This document shows positions 1 to 9,863 of a DNA stretch of 64,000 nt, piece by piece. Below the pieces are notes generated by a model. That model was not told the origin of the DNA. It searched no databases and saw nothing but the letters and a program-made list of their open reading frames with translations. Position numbers and translations under genes: made by a program. Every line of letters begins with the position of its first letter. The first letter of the stretch is position 1. The DNA comes from JACCZX01 sp963791315 (GTDB taxonomy: Bacteria; Pseudomonadota; Gammaproteobacteria; Burkholderiales; Burkholderiaceae_F), in the NCBI GenBank assembly GCA_963791315.1, contig CAWBRQ010000001.1, forward strand, positions 206,097 to 270,096, written 5' to 3'.

Positions 1-112
1 ACACGATCAGCGGCAGGTAGATCGTGACGAACTTGCGCGACGGCGTCTCGAGATAGCTCATGCCGACGCTCTCGCCGGCTTGCGGGGACGGCGCTGCAGC
101 CGTGGTGCTCAT
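1..112 (-). CDS. Sugar ABC transporter permease, N-terminal fragment
   Basis: Only the first 37 codons are inside the window; the gene runs off the left edge. The start codon overlaps the stop of the upstream permease gene (ATGA, 109-112), which marks translational coupling in an ABC importer operon. The visible protein has a short polar N-terminus and then the beginning of a hydrophobic segment (FVTIYLPLIV), as expected for a MalG/UgpE-type inner-membrane permease that follows a MalF/UgpA-type gene. The family call rests mostly on operon position, since the EAA loop is outside the window. Confidence 0.75.
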   Translation of the reverse strand, partial: MSTTAAAPSPQAGESVGMSYLETPSRKFVTIYLPLIV

Positions 113-1017
113 TTGTCTTGGCCTCCCTGTTGCCACGCGCGGCGCTGCAGCCCGAAGTAGCTGAACATGATCGCGGCCAGCAGGAATGGCACCATTGCGA
201 TCGAGATCGCCGCCCCCTCGCCAAGCGCTCCGCCCGAGATGGCTCGCTGGAACGACAGCGTTGCCATCAGATGCGTCGCATTCAACGGGCCTCCGCGCGT
301 GATCACGTAGATCAGCTGAAAATCGGTGAACGTGAAGAGCACCGAGAACGTCATCACTACCGCGATGATCGGCGTCAATAGCGGCAAAGTAACGTGGCGA
401 AACTGTTGCCACCGCGTCGCGCCATCGATCGCCGAGGCTTCGTAGTACGACGGCGAGATCGTCTGCAATCCGGCCAGCAGCGTGATCGCGACAAACGGAA
501 CTCCGCGCCAGATGTTTGCAGCAATCACCGATAACCGCGCGTTCCACGGCTCGCCGAGGAAGTCGATGTACTTATCGATCAACCCGAGCTTCACCAGCAT
601 CCAGCTGATGATCGAGAACTGCGCGTCGTAGATCCACCAGAAGGCAATAGCCGACAACGCCGTCGGCACGATGTACGGCAACAGGATGACGGCGCGAAAG
701 AACGTCTTGAAGCGAATGTTGCGGTTCAGAAGCAAGGCGAGCCAGAGCCCAAGAACGAACTTGATGACGCTCGCTACGAACGTGTAAAAAAGCGTGTTGA
801 AAAGCGCGAGTCGAGTGACCGCATCGCCCCATAGGAACTCGTAGTTCTCGAGACCAATCCAGACGCCGTCGCGCCCGACTTTTGTATCGGTGAAGCCGAG
901 CCAGAACCCGAGCCCGAGCGGATAAGTGAGGAACAGCACCAGCAGCACCGCCGCCGGCAGCATGAACAACATGCCGAGCGCGTTGCGGTTGTTCTGCAGT
1001 TTCTCGAGAGTCGTCAT
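109..1017 (-). CDS. Sugar ABC transporter permease (MalF/UgpA type)
   Basis: A 302-residue inner-membrane permease. It starts MTTLEKLQNN, followed at once by a first transmembrane helix (LGMLFMLPAAVLLVLFLTYP). More hydrophobic helices follow, and the cytoplasmic EAA-type loop that contacts the ATPase reads YYEASAIDGATRWQQFRHVT near residue 205. Reading can be extended in frame upstream, but that sequence is arginine-rich and overlaps the binding-protein gene, so the ATG at 1017 before the first helix is preferred. It sits between the binding-protein gene and the second permease gene and would form the heterodimeric channel with the latter. The substrate is probably a sugar or sugar acid, judging from the catabolic genes at the other end of the operon. 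Confidence 0.92.
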   Translation of the reverse strand: MTTLEKLQNNRNALGMLFMLPAAVLLVLFLTYPLGLGFWLGFTDTKVGRDGVWIGLENYEFLWGDAVTRLALFNTLFYTFVASVIKFVLGLWLALLLNRNIRFKTFFRAVILLPYIVPTALSAIAFWWIYDAQFSIISWMLVKLGLIDKYIDFLGEPWNARLSVIAANIWRGVPFVAITLLAGLQTISPSYYEASAIDGATRWQQFRHVTLPLLTPIIAVVMTFSVLFTFTDFQLIYVITRGGPLNATHLMATLSFQRAISGGALGEGAAISIAMVPFLLAAIMFSYFGLQRRAWQQGGQDK

Positions 1018-1024
1018 TGAAGAA

Positions 1025-1048
1025 AAGGGCTCGCAAACGCGAGCCCTT
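1025..1048 (-). terminator. Intercistronic stem-loop after the binding-protein gene
   Basis: A perfect 10-bp inverted repeat (AAGGGCTCGC / GCGAGCCCTT) with a 4-base loop lies between the binding-protein stop (1067) and the permease start (1017). On the minus strand it is followed by TTTTCTTC. This is the usual place for a partial terminator or mRNA-stabilising hairpin that lets the binding protein be made in excess over the permeases. The U-run is imperfect, so partial read-through is expected. Confidence 0.6.
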
Positions 1049-1066
1049 GTCCACACGAACGCGGTG

Positions 1067-2395
1067 TCAGACCTTGTAGTACCTCTCGGCGCGCTTCTGT
1101 GCGCGTTCCATCGCCTCCTTAGGTGTCTTCGACCCGCTGATTGCCTCTGCCACCATGTTGACGACGATGAAGTCGGCACCGGCGCCTGCCGATGCGTAGC
1201 CAAGCTTGCCTGCGTAGCCGGCGGGTCGCATGTTCTTGACCGGGTCGCGATACGGCGTGTTCTTCGGATCGGTGGTCCAGATCGGAAGACTCGCGTAGCC
1301 GGCGAGCGGCGTCGCGACATACGCACCCGCACCCGTCAGCCACGGATCGAACTGTTCCTTTTCCATCATGAAGCGCAGGAACTCTTTCGCAGCCTGCGGA
1401 TACTTCGTGTACTTCATGATCATCTGGTTGAAGAACAGATGCGACTCGGTCGGCACGCCAACGGGACCGATTGGATAGTTCGCGTGCTGGATGTCGGCCG
1501 CCATTTCCTTGACCTTCGGATCCGTCGAGTTCTTGGCGGCGTAGTAGATCGAGATGCCGTTGTTGGTCAGCGAAATCTGACCGTCTAGGAACGCCTTGTT
1601 GTTGTTCGGATCCAGCCACGACAGCGTGCCCGGAATGAACGTTGCGTAGAGCTCCTTGCCGTACTCGAGCGCCTTCATCGTTTCCGGGCTGTCGATCACC
1701 ACCTTGTTGTTCTGGTCGACGAGCTTGCCGCCGAACGCCCAGATCAGCCAGTTGCACCACAAGCCATCACCCGTCGCATTGCCGAGAGCCATCCCGCCCG
1801 GGGTGCCTTTCGCATGCAGCGCCTTCATCAGCTTCAGAAAACCGTCAGTGTCTTTCGGAAAAGTGTCGAAGCCGGCCGCTTTGACCATGCTGCCGCGATA
1901 GACGAGCATCGCGCCGGCCGCGCCTAGCGGCAGCCCGATCCATTTCTTGCCGTCGGGCTTCAGAAACATTTCGCCGGCCGGATACCACGGCCCGTACTTC
2001 TTGCCGATGTACTCGGCGACATCAGTGACGTCGAGCAGTTTGTCCGGATAAAGGTTCGCGTCATCGTTGGTCGACAGGATGATGTCGGGTCCCGCGCCCG
2101 TGTTCGCCGCTACCGCGGCTTTCGGGCGCACGTCTTCCCAGCCTTCGTTATCGACGCGCACCGGGATGCCTGTCTTGTCAGTGAACTTCTTAACGTTCGC
2201 CATGTAGGCGTCGATGTCACCCTGCACGAAACGGCTCCAGCGCAGCACGCGCAGCGTGGCGCCTTTTTCAGGCTTCAGTGTCAGTGTTTGCGCACTCGCC
2301 AGCGGCGAGAAGAGCGTCGCACTCGAACCTAATGTCGCGGCGGCGGCAACGCTGGCTGAACCTTCCAGAAACTTGCGCCGATTGAATTCACTCAT
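1067..2395 (-). CDS. Sugar ABC transporter substrate-binding protein (family 1)
   Basis: A 442-residue exported binding protein. The N-terminus carries a Tat-like signal, NRRKFLEGSASVAAAATLG, ending near ASAQ at residue 36. The rest has the size and style of family 1 (MalE/UgpB-like) periplasmic sugar-binding proteins, for example the LRVLRWSRF opening strand and the GAGPDIILSTNDDANLYPDKL region. An AGGGAG ribosome site lies about 7 bases before the ATG. It is the first of the three importer genes in the transcript after the ATPase gene and is separated from the permease by a strong hairpin. The ligand cannot be read from sequence; a sugar or aldonate fits the neighbouring dehydratase and dehydrogenases. 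Confidence 0.92.
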   Translation of the reverse strand: MSEFNRRKFLEGSASVAAAATLGSSATLFSPLASAQTLTLKPEKGATLRVLRWSRFVQGDIDAYMANVKKFTDKTGIPVRVDNEGWEDVRPKAAVAANTGAGPDIILSTNDDANLYPDKLLDVTDVAEYIGKKYGPWYPAGEMFLKPDGKKWIGLPLGAAGAMLVYRGSMVKAAGFDTFPKDTDGFLKLMKALHAKGTPGGMALGNATGDGLWCNWLIWAFGGKLVDQNNKVVIDSPETMKALEYGKELYATFIPGTLSWLDPNNNKAFLDGQISLTNNGISIYYAAKNSTDPKVKEMAADIQHANYPIGPVGVPTESHLFFNQMIMKYTKYPQAAKEFLRFMMEKEQFDPWLTGAGAYVATPLAGYASLPIWTTDPKNTPYRDPVKNMRPAGYAGKLGYASAGAGADFIVVNMVAEAISGSKTPKEAMERAQKRAERYYKV

Positions 2396-2455
2396 TGATG
2401 TCTCCCTGGGTGTTGAAAGTCATGCTTGCAAAATCGCCTTCGCCAATATGCGTTG

Positions 2456-3526
<1,071 letters not shown>

Positions 3527-3552
3527 GACCGGGTTGTCTCCTCCGGGTGCGC

Positions 3553-3574
3553 CGTCTTGTTAGCAACTAAGACG
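3553..3574 (-). other. Small intercistronic stem-loop
   Basis: CGTCTT / AAGACG form a perfect 6-bp inverted repeat with a 10-base loop in the 54-base gap between the hydroxyacid dehydrogenase stop and the ATPase start. It may affect mRNA processing or stability. There is no U-run, so it is not called a terminator. Confidence 0.25.
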
Positions 3575-3580
3575 CCGCGG

Positions 3581-4579
3581 TTATCTTGCGTTGACCCTAA
3601 TGTTGGGGCTCTTCGTCCCCGGGGTCTTCTTGCCTTCAACAACAGGATACATCGGCCGCCCAGTTTGCGACCACTGAACGATATTGAGCGCCGCCTTACG
3701 ACGCAGTTCGATTTCCGACGCGGCCGAATAAAACGCTGCGTGCGGCGACAGTAGCGCGCGCGGATGGCGCGCCAGCGCCTCGTCGACGCCAAGCGGTTCG
3801 ATCGGCAGAACATCGAGGCCGGCCCCGTCGAGCGTGCCATCGTCCAGCGCCGCCAGCACCGCGGAAACGTCGACGATGCCGCCGCGCGCGGTATTCACCA
3901 GAAAGCTGCCGCGCTTCATTCGCGCGAGCTGAGAAGCTCCCACCATTGCGCGCGTCTCGTCGTTCAGAGGAACGTGCAATGACACGACATCGGCCTGCTC
4001 GAACAAGTGCTCCTGCGTCACGCGTTTGACGAAGACCGGAAAATCGCCGTCGATGATGTATGGATCGCATGCGATGACATGCGCGAAACAATCGCGAGCC
4101 AATGCGGCATAACGCTTGCCAATGCGGCCCAGCCCAAGAATTCCCACCGTCATGTCACTCGCGCGGCGGATCGGGCCCGGCGATAGATAGTGCCATTTGC
4201 CGGCGCGCACGTCGCGATCGTAGAGCGCGAGGTGGCGAATCAACGCGAGCGTCATTGCAAGCGCGTGCGTCGCAACTTCACCCACTCCGTAGTCGGGCGA
4301 GTTGGCGACCCATACGCCATGGCGGCGGCAGGCTTCGGTATCGATCGTATCGAATCCAGCGCCGTACCGGCTCACAAGCCCAATGCGAGGCAGCGCACCG
4401 AGCACGCGATCCGTCACCGGCGCGTATTGCAACAGCAACGCATCGCATTCCTGCGCAGCAGCGATCAAATCATCTTCGCTTTTGCATTGCGCCTCGAGAA
4501 GGTCAACGCCGCTCGTACGAAACACTTCGCGCTCGAGCTCGATGTCAGGAAAATCGTAATCGGTGATCAGCGCGCGCAC
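3581..4579 (-). CDS. D-isomer-specific 2-hydroxyacid dehydrogenase, NAD(P)-dependent
   Basis: A protein of about 332 residues in the D-2-hydroxyacid dehydrogenase family (phosphoglycerate/glyoxylate reductase fold). Landmarks are the Rossmann loop VGILGLGRIGKRYA, the catalytic-arginine strand NTARGGIVD, the glutamate in DVLPIEPLG and the histidine in LLSPHAAFYS. The GTG at 4579, eight bases after the dehydratase stop, is preferred because the protein then begins directly with the first beta strand (RALITDYDF). An ATG at 4648 would add 23 residues and overlap the dehydratase gene. As part of a dehydratase/importer operon it probably reduces a 2-keto acid or oxidises a hydroxy acid in sugar-acid breakdown. 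The exact substrate is unknown. Confidence 0.88.
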   Translation of the reverse strand: MRALITDYDFPDIELEREVFRTSGVDLLEAQCKSEDDLIAAAQECDALLLQYAPVTDRVLGALPRIGLVSRYGAGFDTIDTEACRRHGVWVANSPDYGVGEVATHALAMTLALIRHLALYDRDVRAGKWHYLSPGPIRRASDMTVGILGLGRIGKRYAALARDCFAHVIACDPYIIDGDFPVFVKRVTQEHLFEQADVVSLHVPLNDETRAMVGASQLARMKRGSFLVNTARGGIVDVSAVLAALDDGTLDGAGLDVLPIEPLGVDEALARHPRALLSPHAAFYSAASEIELRRKAALNIVQWSQTGRPMYPVVEGKKTPGTKSPNIRVNAR

Positions 4580-4586
4580 GTGCAAC

Positions 4587-6320
4587 TCAATGATTGTCTT
4601 TGGGAACCGCTGAGCCGCTGGACCCGACCAGGAAGTCGAGATCGGCACCTTTGTCGGCTTGCTGTACGTGATCGAAATACAGCTTGGTGTAACCGCGCGC
4701 TGCCGGAGGCGCCGGAGGTTTCCACGCCGAACGCCGTCGCTTCAGTTCTTCGTCGGTGACTTCGAGATGTAGGCGGCGACGCTCGACATCAAGCTCGATG
4801 ATGTCGCCGTTTTGTACCAGCGCGAGGGTGCCCCCCGCAGCGGCTTCGGGCGCCGCGTGCAGCACGACCGTCCCATAGGCGGTTCCACTCATGCGCGCAT
4901 CGGAGATGCGCACCATGTCGGTCACACCAAGTCGCAGAAGCTTCGCCGGTAGCGGCATGTTTCCGACTTCCGCCATGCCCGGGTAACCCTTCGGACCGCA
5001 GTTCTTCAATACCAGGATGTCGGTAGCAGTGACGTCGAGGCTGTCATCTTCAACGCTCGCATGCATTTCGTCGCTGGTTTCAAACACGACTGCGCGGCCG
5101 CGATGCTTCATCAGAGCGGGCGTTGCGGCCGACGGCTTGATCACCGCACCGTCAGGCGCGAGGTTTCCGCGCAGCACAGCGATACCCGCGTGACGCTTGA
5201 ATGGATCGGCGAGCGGCCGGATCACGCGCTTGGTTCCCTCGAGGTCGTAGCGCGGTGCGTCGCGGTTGTTGTCCCACAGCGTGCGGCCGTTTGCCGTCAG
5301 CGCATCCTTGTTCAAGCTCGCGCCAAGTTCGCGAATTACGGCCGGCAATCCGCCCGCGTAATAAAAGTCTTCCATCAAATACTGACCCGAGGGCTGCAGA
5401 TCGACTAGGCACGGCAGGTCATGGCCCAGAGCATCCCAGTCATCGAGCGACAACGGCACTCCCGCGCGGCCTGCAAGTGCAAGTAAATGGATCACCGCAT
5501 TGGTCGAGCCGCCGATCGCCGCATTGATGCGAATCGCATTCTCGAACGCAGCACGGGTCAGAATCTTGGACAACACGAGGTCTTCGTCGACCATCTGCAC
5601 GATGCGCCGCCCAGCCATCCGCGCGAGCACGTTGCGTCGTCCATCAACGGCCGGAATCGCCGCGTTACCGGGCAACCCAACGCCAAGCGCTTCGACCATG
5701 CTCGCCATCGTCGACGCGGTCCCCATCGTCATGCAGTGCCCATGCGAGCGATGCATGCAGCTTTCGGCCTCGAAGAAATCCTGCTGCGTTATTTCGCCGG
5801 CACGCACGGCTTCACTCATTTGCCATACACCGGTGCCAGAGCCAAGCTCGCCTCCGCGATACTTGCCCGACAGCATCGGTCCGCCGGAGACGCCGATCGT
5901 CGGCAGATCGACGCTCGCAGCGCCCATCAGCAACGCCGGCGTCGTCTTGTCGCAGCCCATCAGCAATACGACGCCGTCGAGCGGATTGGCACGAATCGAT
6001 TCCTCGACGTCCATGCTGACCAGATTGCGAAACAGCATCGTCGTCGGGCGCATCAACGTTTCGCCGAGCGACATCACCGGAAATTCGAGAGGAAAGCCGC
6101 CCGCTTCGAGCACGCCTTGCCGCACCTGATCGGCGAGTACGCGAAAGTGCGTATTGCATGGCGTCAGCTCAGACCATGTGTTGCAGATGCCGATCACCGG
6201 ACGGCCGTCGAACTGATCGTGCGGAATGCCGCGGTTCTTCATCCACGAGCGGTAGATGAACCATCGCGGTCGAGGCGGCCGAACCAGGACTTGACTACGA
6301 CGGGGCTTACGCGATGACAT
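4587..6320 (-). CDS. IlvD/Edd-family sugar-acid dehydratase (arabonate/xylonate type)
   Basis: A 577-residue dehydratase that removes water from a sugar acid (or dihydroxy acid) to give a 2-keto-3-deoxy acid. Three cysteines placed to bind the Fe-S cluster are visible: C55 in LTPCN, C123 in MGCDKTTPA and C196 in SHGHCMTMG. Their 68- and 73-residue spacing is what is known for this family. The opening RSWMKNRGIPHDQFDGRPVIG matches the pentonate/hexonate branch better than the isoleucine-valine pathway enzyme. It is the first gene of the minus-strand catabolic/import operon, directly after the divergent promoter region. No clear ribosome site is seen before the ATG at 6320. Confidence 0.9.
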   Translation of the reverse strand: MSSRKPRRSQVLVRPPRPRWFIYRSWMKNRGIPHDQFDGRPVIGICNTWSELTPCNTHFRVLADQVRQGVLEAGGFPLEFPVMSLGETLMRPTTMLFRNLVSMDVEESIRANPLDGVVLLMGCDKTTPALLMGAASVDLPTIGVSGGPMLSGKYRGGELGSGTGVWQMSEAVRAGEITQQDFFEAESCMHRSHGHCMTMGTASTMASMVEALGVGLPGNAAIPAVDGRRNVLARMAGRRIVQMVDEDLVLSKILTRAAFENAIRINAAIGGSTNAVIHLLALAGRAGVPLSLDDWDALGHDLPCLVDLQPSGQYLMEDFYYAGGLPAVIRELGASLNKDALTANGRTLWDNNRDAPRYDLEGTKRVIRPLADPFKRHAGIAVLRGNLAPDGAVIKPSAATPALMKHRGRAVVFETSDEMHASVEDDSLDVTATDILVLKNCGPKGYPGMAEVGNMPLPAKLLRLGVTDMVRISDARMSGTAYGTVVLHAAPEAAAGGTLALVQNGDIIELDVERRRLHLEVTDEELKRRRSAWKPPAPPAARGYTKLYFDHVQQADKGADLDFLVGSSGSAVPKDNH

Positions 6321-6410
6321 TCAGGGATTTCGCGAGGGATCAACGAAAGGCGCGGCGAGTGTAGCCACGGACGCTTAGGACGGTCAACAACGGAACACAA
6401 ATCGGTCAAG

Positions 6411-6421
6411 TGGTCTGACCA
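6411..6421. promoter_or_regulatory. FadR-type GntR operator (TGGTCTGACCA)
   Basis: The 11-bp palindrome TGGTCTGACCA fits the TNGTNNNACNA consensus known for the FadR subfamily of GntR repressors. Flanking bases extend the symmetry (CAAG on the left, AATTTT on the right). It lies in the 151-bp gap between the divergent dehydratase (minus) and SDR (plus) genes, where it could control both directions. A TATAGT hexamer at 6432-6437 may be the plus-strand -10. No GntR gene is inside the window. Confidence 0.6.
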
Positions 6422-6471
6422 ATTTTGCGGATATAGTCCTTTGCAACGACACATGGGCGGAGGGGCGATGA

Positions 6472-7222
6472 ATGAATCAGCTCGACATGCAGGGACGCGG
6501 CGCGATCGTGACCGGAGGTGCGGCGGGAATCGGGTATCGCGATTGCGCACCGACTGGAGGCCTCAGGCGCGCGCGTCAGCCTGTGGGACCGCGATGCGAG
6601 GCGGCGCTCGCAAGCCGCGGCGAAGTCGCTCGGCGCGCAATGTCGCACACGCACGCTCGACGTCACCAGCGAAGACGAGGTGGCGTGCCGCGTTCGCAAG
6701 TCGCTCAAGGCGCTCGGCCGCGTCGACGCGCTGGTCTGCAGCGCAGGCATCACGGGGCCGAACACGACCGTGCAGCAGTACCCGGTCGCGGCGTGGAAGG
6801 AAGTGCTCGACATCAACCTGACCGGCGTTTTCCTGTGCAACCGGGCGCTCATCGCGCACATGCACGCCAACGACTACGGTCGCATCGTCAATATCGCGTC
6901 GATCGCCGGCAAGGAAGGCAATCCGAACGCCAGCGCGTACAGCGCGTCGAAGGCCGGCGTGATCGCGTTGACCAAATCGCTCGGCAAGGAACTTGCGAAG
7001 ACCGGAGTACGTGTCAACTGCGTCACCCCGGCGGCCGTCAAGACCGGCATGTTCGCGCAGATGACGCAGAGCCACATCGACTTCATGCTGTCGAAGATTC
7101 CGATGGGCCGCTTCGGTGAGGTCGAGGAGATCGCTGCGCTCGTCACCTGGCTCTGCACCGAAGATTGTTCGTTCTCGACCGGCGCGGTGTTCGATCTGTC
7201 GGGTGGTCGCGCGGTGTACTGA
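6472..7222 (+). CDS. SDR-family NAD(P)-dependent oxidoreductase, one frameshift
   Basis: A short-chain dehydrogenase of about 249 residues once the break is corrected. The N-terminus (MNQLDMQGRGAIVTGG) is in one frame and the rest in the next. Removing one base near 6535 restores the family cofactor loop TGGAAGIGYAIAHRL. The catalytic YSASKAG (about residue 155), the NNAG-equivalent CSAGI and the C-terminal FDLSGG are all present. A GGAGGGG ribosome site precedes the ATG at 6472. It is divergent from the dehydratase operon across the FadR-type operator, so it probably oxidises a sugar or sugar-acid intermediate of the same pathway. Confidence 0.88.
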
Positions 7223-7223
7223 G

Positions 7224-8003
7224 ATGACTGAAGCTCGTTGGCGTCTGCATTTGCTGGTCGCCGCTGCCGCACTGCTCGTGGTTGGGTGTCGTGCAGAAGC
7301 ACCGTCATTGCGCCCCGCTGAGACCTTCAACTTCGCCTCACAACCCATTTCATTCTCGCCACCACCCAAGCCTTGGGAGGCCGAAGGACAACTGAGCGGC
7401 GGTCTGCGTGGCGTGCATTACGTGAAGCGGGGCGGCGTAGGCGAAGCGATCGACGTCGCGGACTGGTACGACGTTTCGGGGCGCCTTCGGCGTGTCGAGC
7501 TGGCCGCGCTCGCCGAGACTGACCCGAACTATGAAACCTTTGACTTCGAGCACGCGCTTCGCAAAGCTTGGGCGCGCACCGAGAGGCCGTATTCGGCGCT
7601 CGAAACCGACGTAGCAACCGACATCAACAATGCGCTGAATCTTGCCCGTGAAGCACGTCGGAAGCGCGATTACGCGACCGTACGAGAACAGTTGCAAGCC
7701 GCGCAGGCCGCTGCCGACCGCCTGCATTTCTCGTACGAAGAGGTGATCGACCGCGCACTGTTCCGGCCCGAGTCCACAAGCGATCCGTCGCGCTACAAAT
7801 ACGTCGGCCGTCGCGACACTCAAGTCGCGGGGGCGCGTGCTGTAACGCTTGACTACACGCTCGAATTGCCCGAGGGCCGTCGTTACCTGCGCAAGACGTA
7901 CACGTTTCACAACGATCACGTATTCGTCGCCGAGTTCATAGGTCTTAAGGAGACGCTGCCGTTGTTCGACAAAGTGGTCGCCAGCATTTCGTTTCCGCAA
8001 TGA
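7224..8003 (+). CDS. Hypothetical lipoprotein
   Basis: A 259-residue protein with a lipoprotein signal (LLVAAAALLVVGC, cysteine at about residue 22). It starts one base after the SDR stop, so it may be cotranscribed. The mature part is soluble, with a middle helical region rich in Ala/Arg (NNALNLAREARRKRDYATVR) and a C-terminal beta-rich part (YLRKTYTFHNDHVFVAEFIG). I do not recognise the family. It overlaps the next lipoprotein gene by 4 bases (ATGA), so the two are probably translated together and may act together in the envelope. Confidence 0.75.
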   Translation: MTEARWRLHLLVAAAALLVVGCRAEAPSLRPAETFNFASQPISFSPPPKPWEAEGQLSGGLRGVHYVKRGGVGEAIDVADWYDVSGRLRRVELAALAETDPNYETFDFEHALRKAWARTERPYSALETDVATDINNALNLAREARRKRDYATVREQLQAAQAAADRLHFSYEEVIDRALFRPESTSDPSRYKYVGRRDTQVAGARAVTLDYTLELPEGRRYLRKTYTFHNDHVFVAEFIGLKETLPLFDKVVASISFPQ

Positions 8004-8614
8004 AAATCGGTTTGGCGGCGGCGATAGGCGTAGCGATCATCGCCGCGACGGGAGCCTGCAACAAACAGGAGCCGCCACCAGCGCTACGAGAAATCACCGT
8101 CGGAAGCCATCGTGTGGCGATCCAGTTGCCGCCGGGTTGGCAGATCTTCGATTACGGGCAGCACGTTCTGCTCAAAGCCCCACCATTGACCGATGCTGAA
8201 CAGCGCGCGATCGATTACAGCGGCAAGCTTTCGTTCAAGTCGCTGGGGGCGGTTCGCCTGCAAGACATGGGGCCAATCCGCCAGATCGGAGGTGCGGGAG
8301 CGAATCCGGAATCAACACTGGCATTTCCGGAGCTTTCCGATCGCGCGCTGGCTCGCCTCGATCACGATCGGCGCCGCGACATCGAGTATCGCAAATGGGT
8401 ATCGGTCAGCGGACGCGAAGGCGAGGAAGTCGGAACCTGGCAGCGGCAGACACACACCGCGCCGCGCCGTTTTCTGTTCGTCGCGAATGACAACAATCTG
8501 CTCGCTGTGAGCTCCGAGGTCGTCGGCGCCGCGGAAAGTCTCGACGGCTATGCCGCGATCCGCTCGTCGCTTCAGCTCCTGCCTAACGGTGCAGGCGACG
8601 CTACGCGGCGATAG
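8000..8614 (+). CDS. Hypothetical lipoprotein
   Basis: A 204-residue exported protein whose signal ends in IIAATGACNKQ, giving a lipobox cysteine at about residue 20. It is coupled to the preceding lipoprotein gene by an ATGA overlap. The mature region has a short beta-rich stretch (REITVGSHRVAIQLPPGWQI) like small domains that start with a stress or transport phenotype, but no family can be named. Its 3' end overlaps the convergent YCF48-like gene by 43 bases. Confidence 0.72.
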   Translation: MKIGLAAAIGVAIIAATGACNKQEPPPALREITVGSHRVAIQLPPGWQIFDYGQHVLLKAPPLTDAEQRAIDYSGKLSFKSLGAVRLQDMGPIRQIGGAGANPESTLAFPELSDRALARLDHDRRRDIEYRKWVSVSGREGEEVGTWQRQTHTAPRRFLFVANDNNLLAVSSEVVGAAESLDGYAAIRSSLQLLPNGAGDATRR

Positions 8615-9714
8615 ATTGACTGCATGCCCTCGCGCGTACGCGCTCCAACGGCCCACATGTGATCCGAGTCGAGCACGTAGAGCGCCTTCAGTTCCTCGCC
8701 GCTGATGTCAGCCTCGACAGTCCACGATGCACCGCCGTCGCGCGTGTGCAGAATCAACGAGCGCGCATGGTGAGAAAAATGACCGACGAGCCAGCCGCGA
8801 CTCGCGTCGATGAACCGAACGGAGGCCAGTGTCAGGCCGGGCGTGCGATCACCGGCGTCGATCGTCTGCACGCCTCTGGCGGTCTGAATTTTCTCGAGGC
8901 GGGCGGCCGAGCGGGCGTCAGCAAGCCCGGTGTCCTGCATGGTCCACGTCGCTCCACCGTCGCGCGTGTTGAAAATCGTTCCCTCTTCACCCACCACCCA
9001 TCCGTGACGGGAATCGACGAAATATATGGCGCGCAAGTCGGGCTTGTTGCCGGGCGGAAGCGGAAGTGCGACAGCAGTCCAGCTCTGTCCGCCATCGCCG
9101 GTTGTCATCAGCTTCGCATTCTTTCCCACCAGCCAACCGTTGTTCCCGTCGAGAAACTGAATCGCCCGGCCCTGAACCGTACCGCCATCGGCGGGTTTGA
9201 ATTTGTCCCACTTCTGTCCGGCGTCAGCTGAAACGAGTGCATCGCCTTCTCCGATCGCCCAGCCGAGCCGATCATCGATGAAGTGGACGGTCCAAAGCCA
9301 GCGCAGACCCCAGCCAGACACTGCCTGATCCCAGCTTTCGCCTCCGTCCTGAGTCGTGATCACTGCTCCGCATCCCGCAACAACCCCCCGTTGTGGATCG
9401 AAAAAGTGCACGCTGACGAACTCGCAACCTCGTCCGAAAGTCTCGGCAGAAACCGCGCCGCTCGTGTATTTCCATGTGCTGCCGCCGTCTTGTGTGCGGC
9501 CGATCAATCCTCCGGCAATGTCGTGTCTGCCGCCGACAATCCAGCCGCGGTCCGCATCGACGAACCAAATTCCGCGGAAATCGGCAGCCGTGTTAAGAGG
9601 TAAGGCCTGCCAAAGAGTCGGCGGCGCCGCCGGTGGCTTGCGCCCACAGCCACTGGCGCTCACCGCCAGCAGCGCCGCCAGCAGCAATTGCGGCAGTCGG
9701 TTCGAAATACTCAT
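8572..9714 (-). CDS. YCF48/BNR-like beta-propeller lipoprotein
   Basis: A 380-residue lipoprotein (lipobox VSASGCGRK, cysteine near residue 23). The mature part is a chain of propeller blades, each with the repeated pairs 'G(W/R)GWxVG' and 'TxDGGxxW', for example RGWIVGGRH with RTQDGGSTW, HGWVVGEEG with NTRDGGATW, and RGWLVGHFS with HTRDGGASW. This is the hallmark of the YCF48/photosystem-assembly-like and sialidase-like BNR family. In non-photosynthetic bacteria such proteins are periplasmic and mostly of unknown role. The gene is convergent with the two-lipoprotein pair, and the 3' ends overlap by 43 bases. Confidence 0.85.
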   Translation of the reverse strand: MSISNRLPQLLLAALLAVSASGCGRKPPAAPPTLWQALPLNTAADFRGIWFVDADRGWIVGGRHDIAGGLIGRTQDGGSTWKYTSGAVSAETFGRGCEFVSVHFFDPQRGVVAGCGAVITTQDGGESWDQAVSGWGLRWLWTVHFIDDRLGWAIGEGDALVSADAGQKWDKFKPADGGTVQGRAIQFLDGNNGWLVGKNAKLMTTGDGGQSWTAVALPLPPGNKPDLRAIYFVDSRHGWVVGEEGTIFNTRDGGATWTMQDTGLADARSAARLEKIQTARGVQTIDAGDRTPGLTLASVRFIDASRGWLVGHFSHHARSLILHTRDGGASWTVEADISGEELKALYVLDSDHMWAVGARTREGMQSIYRRVASPAPLGRS

Positions 9715-9863
9715 TTAGGAGCCTGACCTGATTGTGCAGGGACGTGGGCGTCGAATGATGATACGAGGCGACGGTCAGACTGCACGATAGATACGGTAGC
9801 TTCCGCCTGAAGCGCTAAGGTTGCAGTTGTTACGGTAGACAATTGATTGCAGGGAGAGCTGAG

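Noticed and set aside
2042..2064. A TGTCCGG followed by CGTC inside the binding-protein gene
   Set aside because: The spacing is 11, not 16, and it lies in coding sequence on the wrong strand for any gene nearby.
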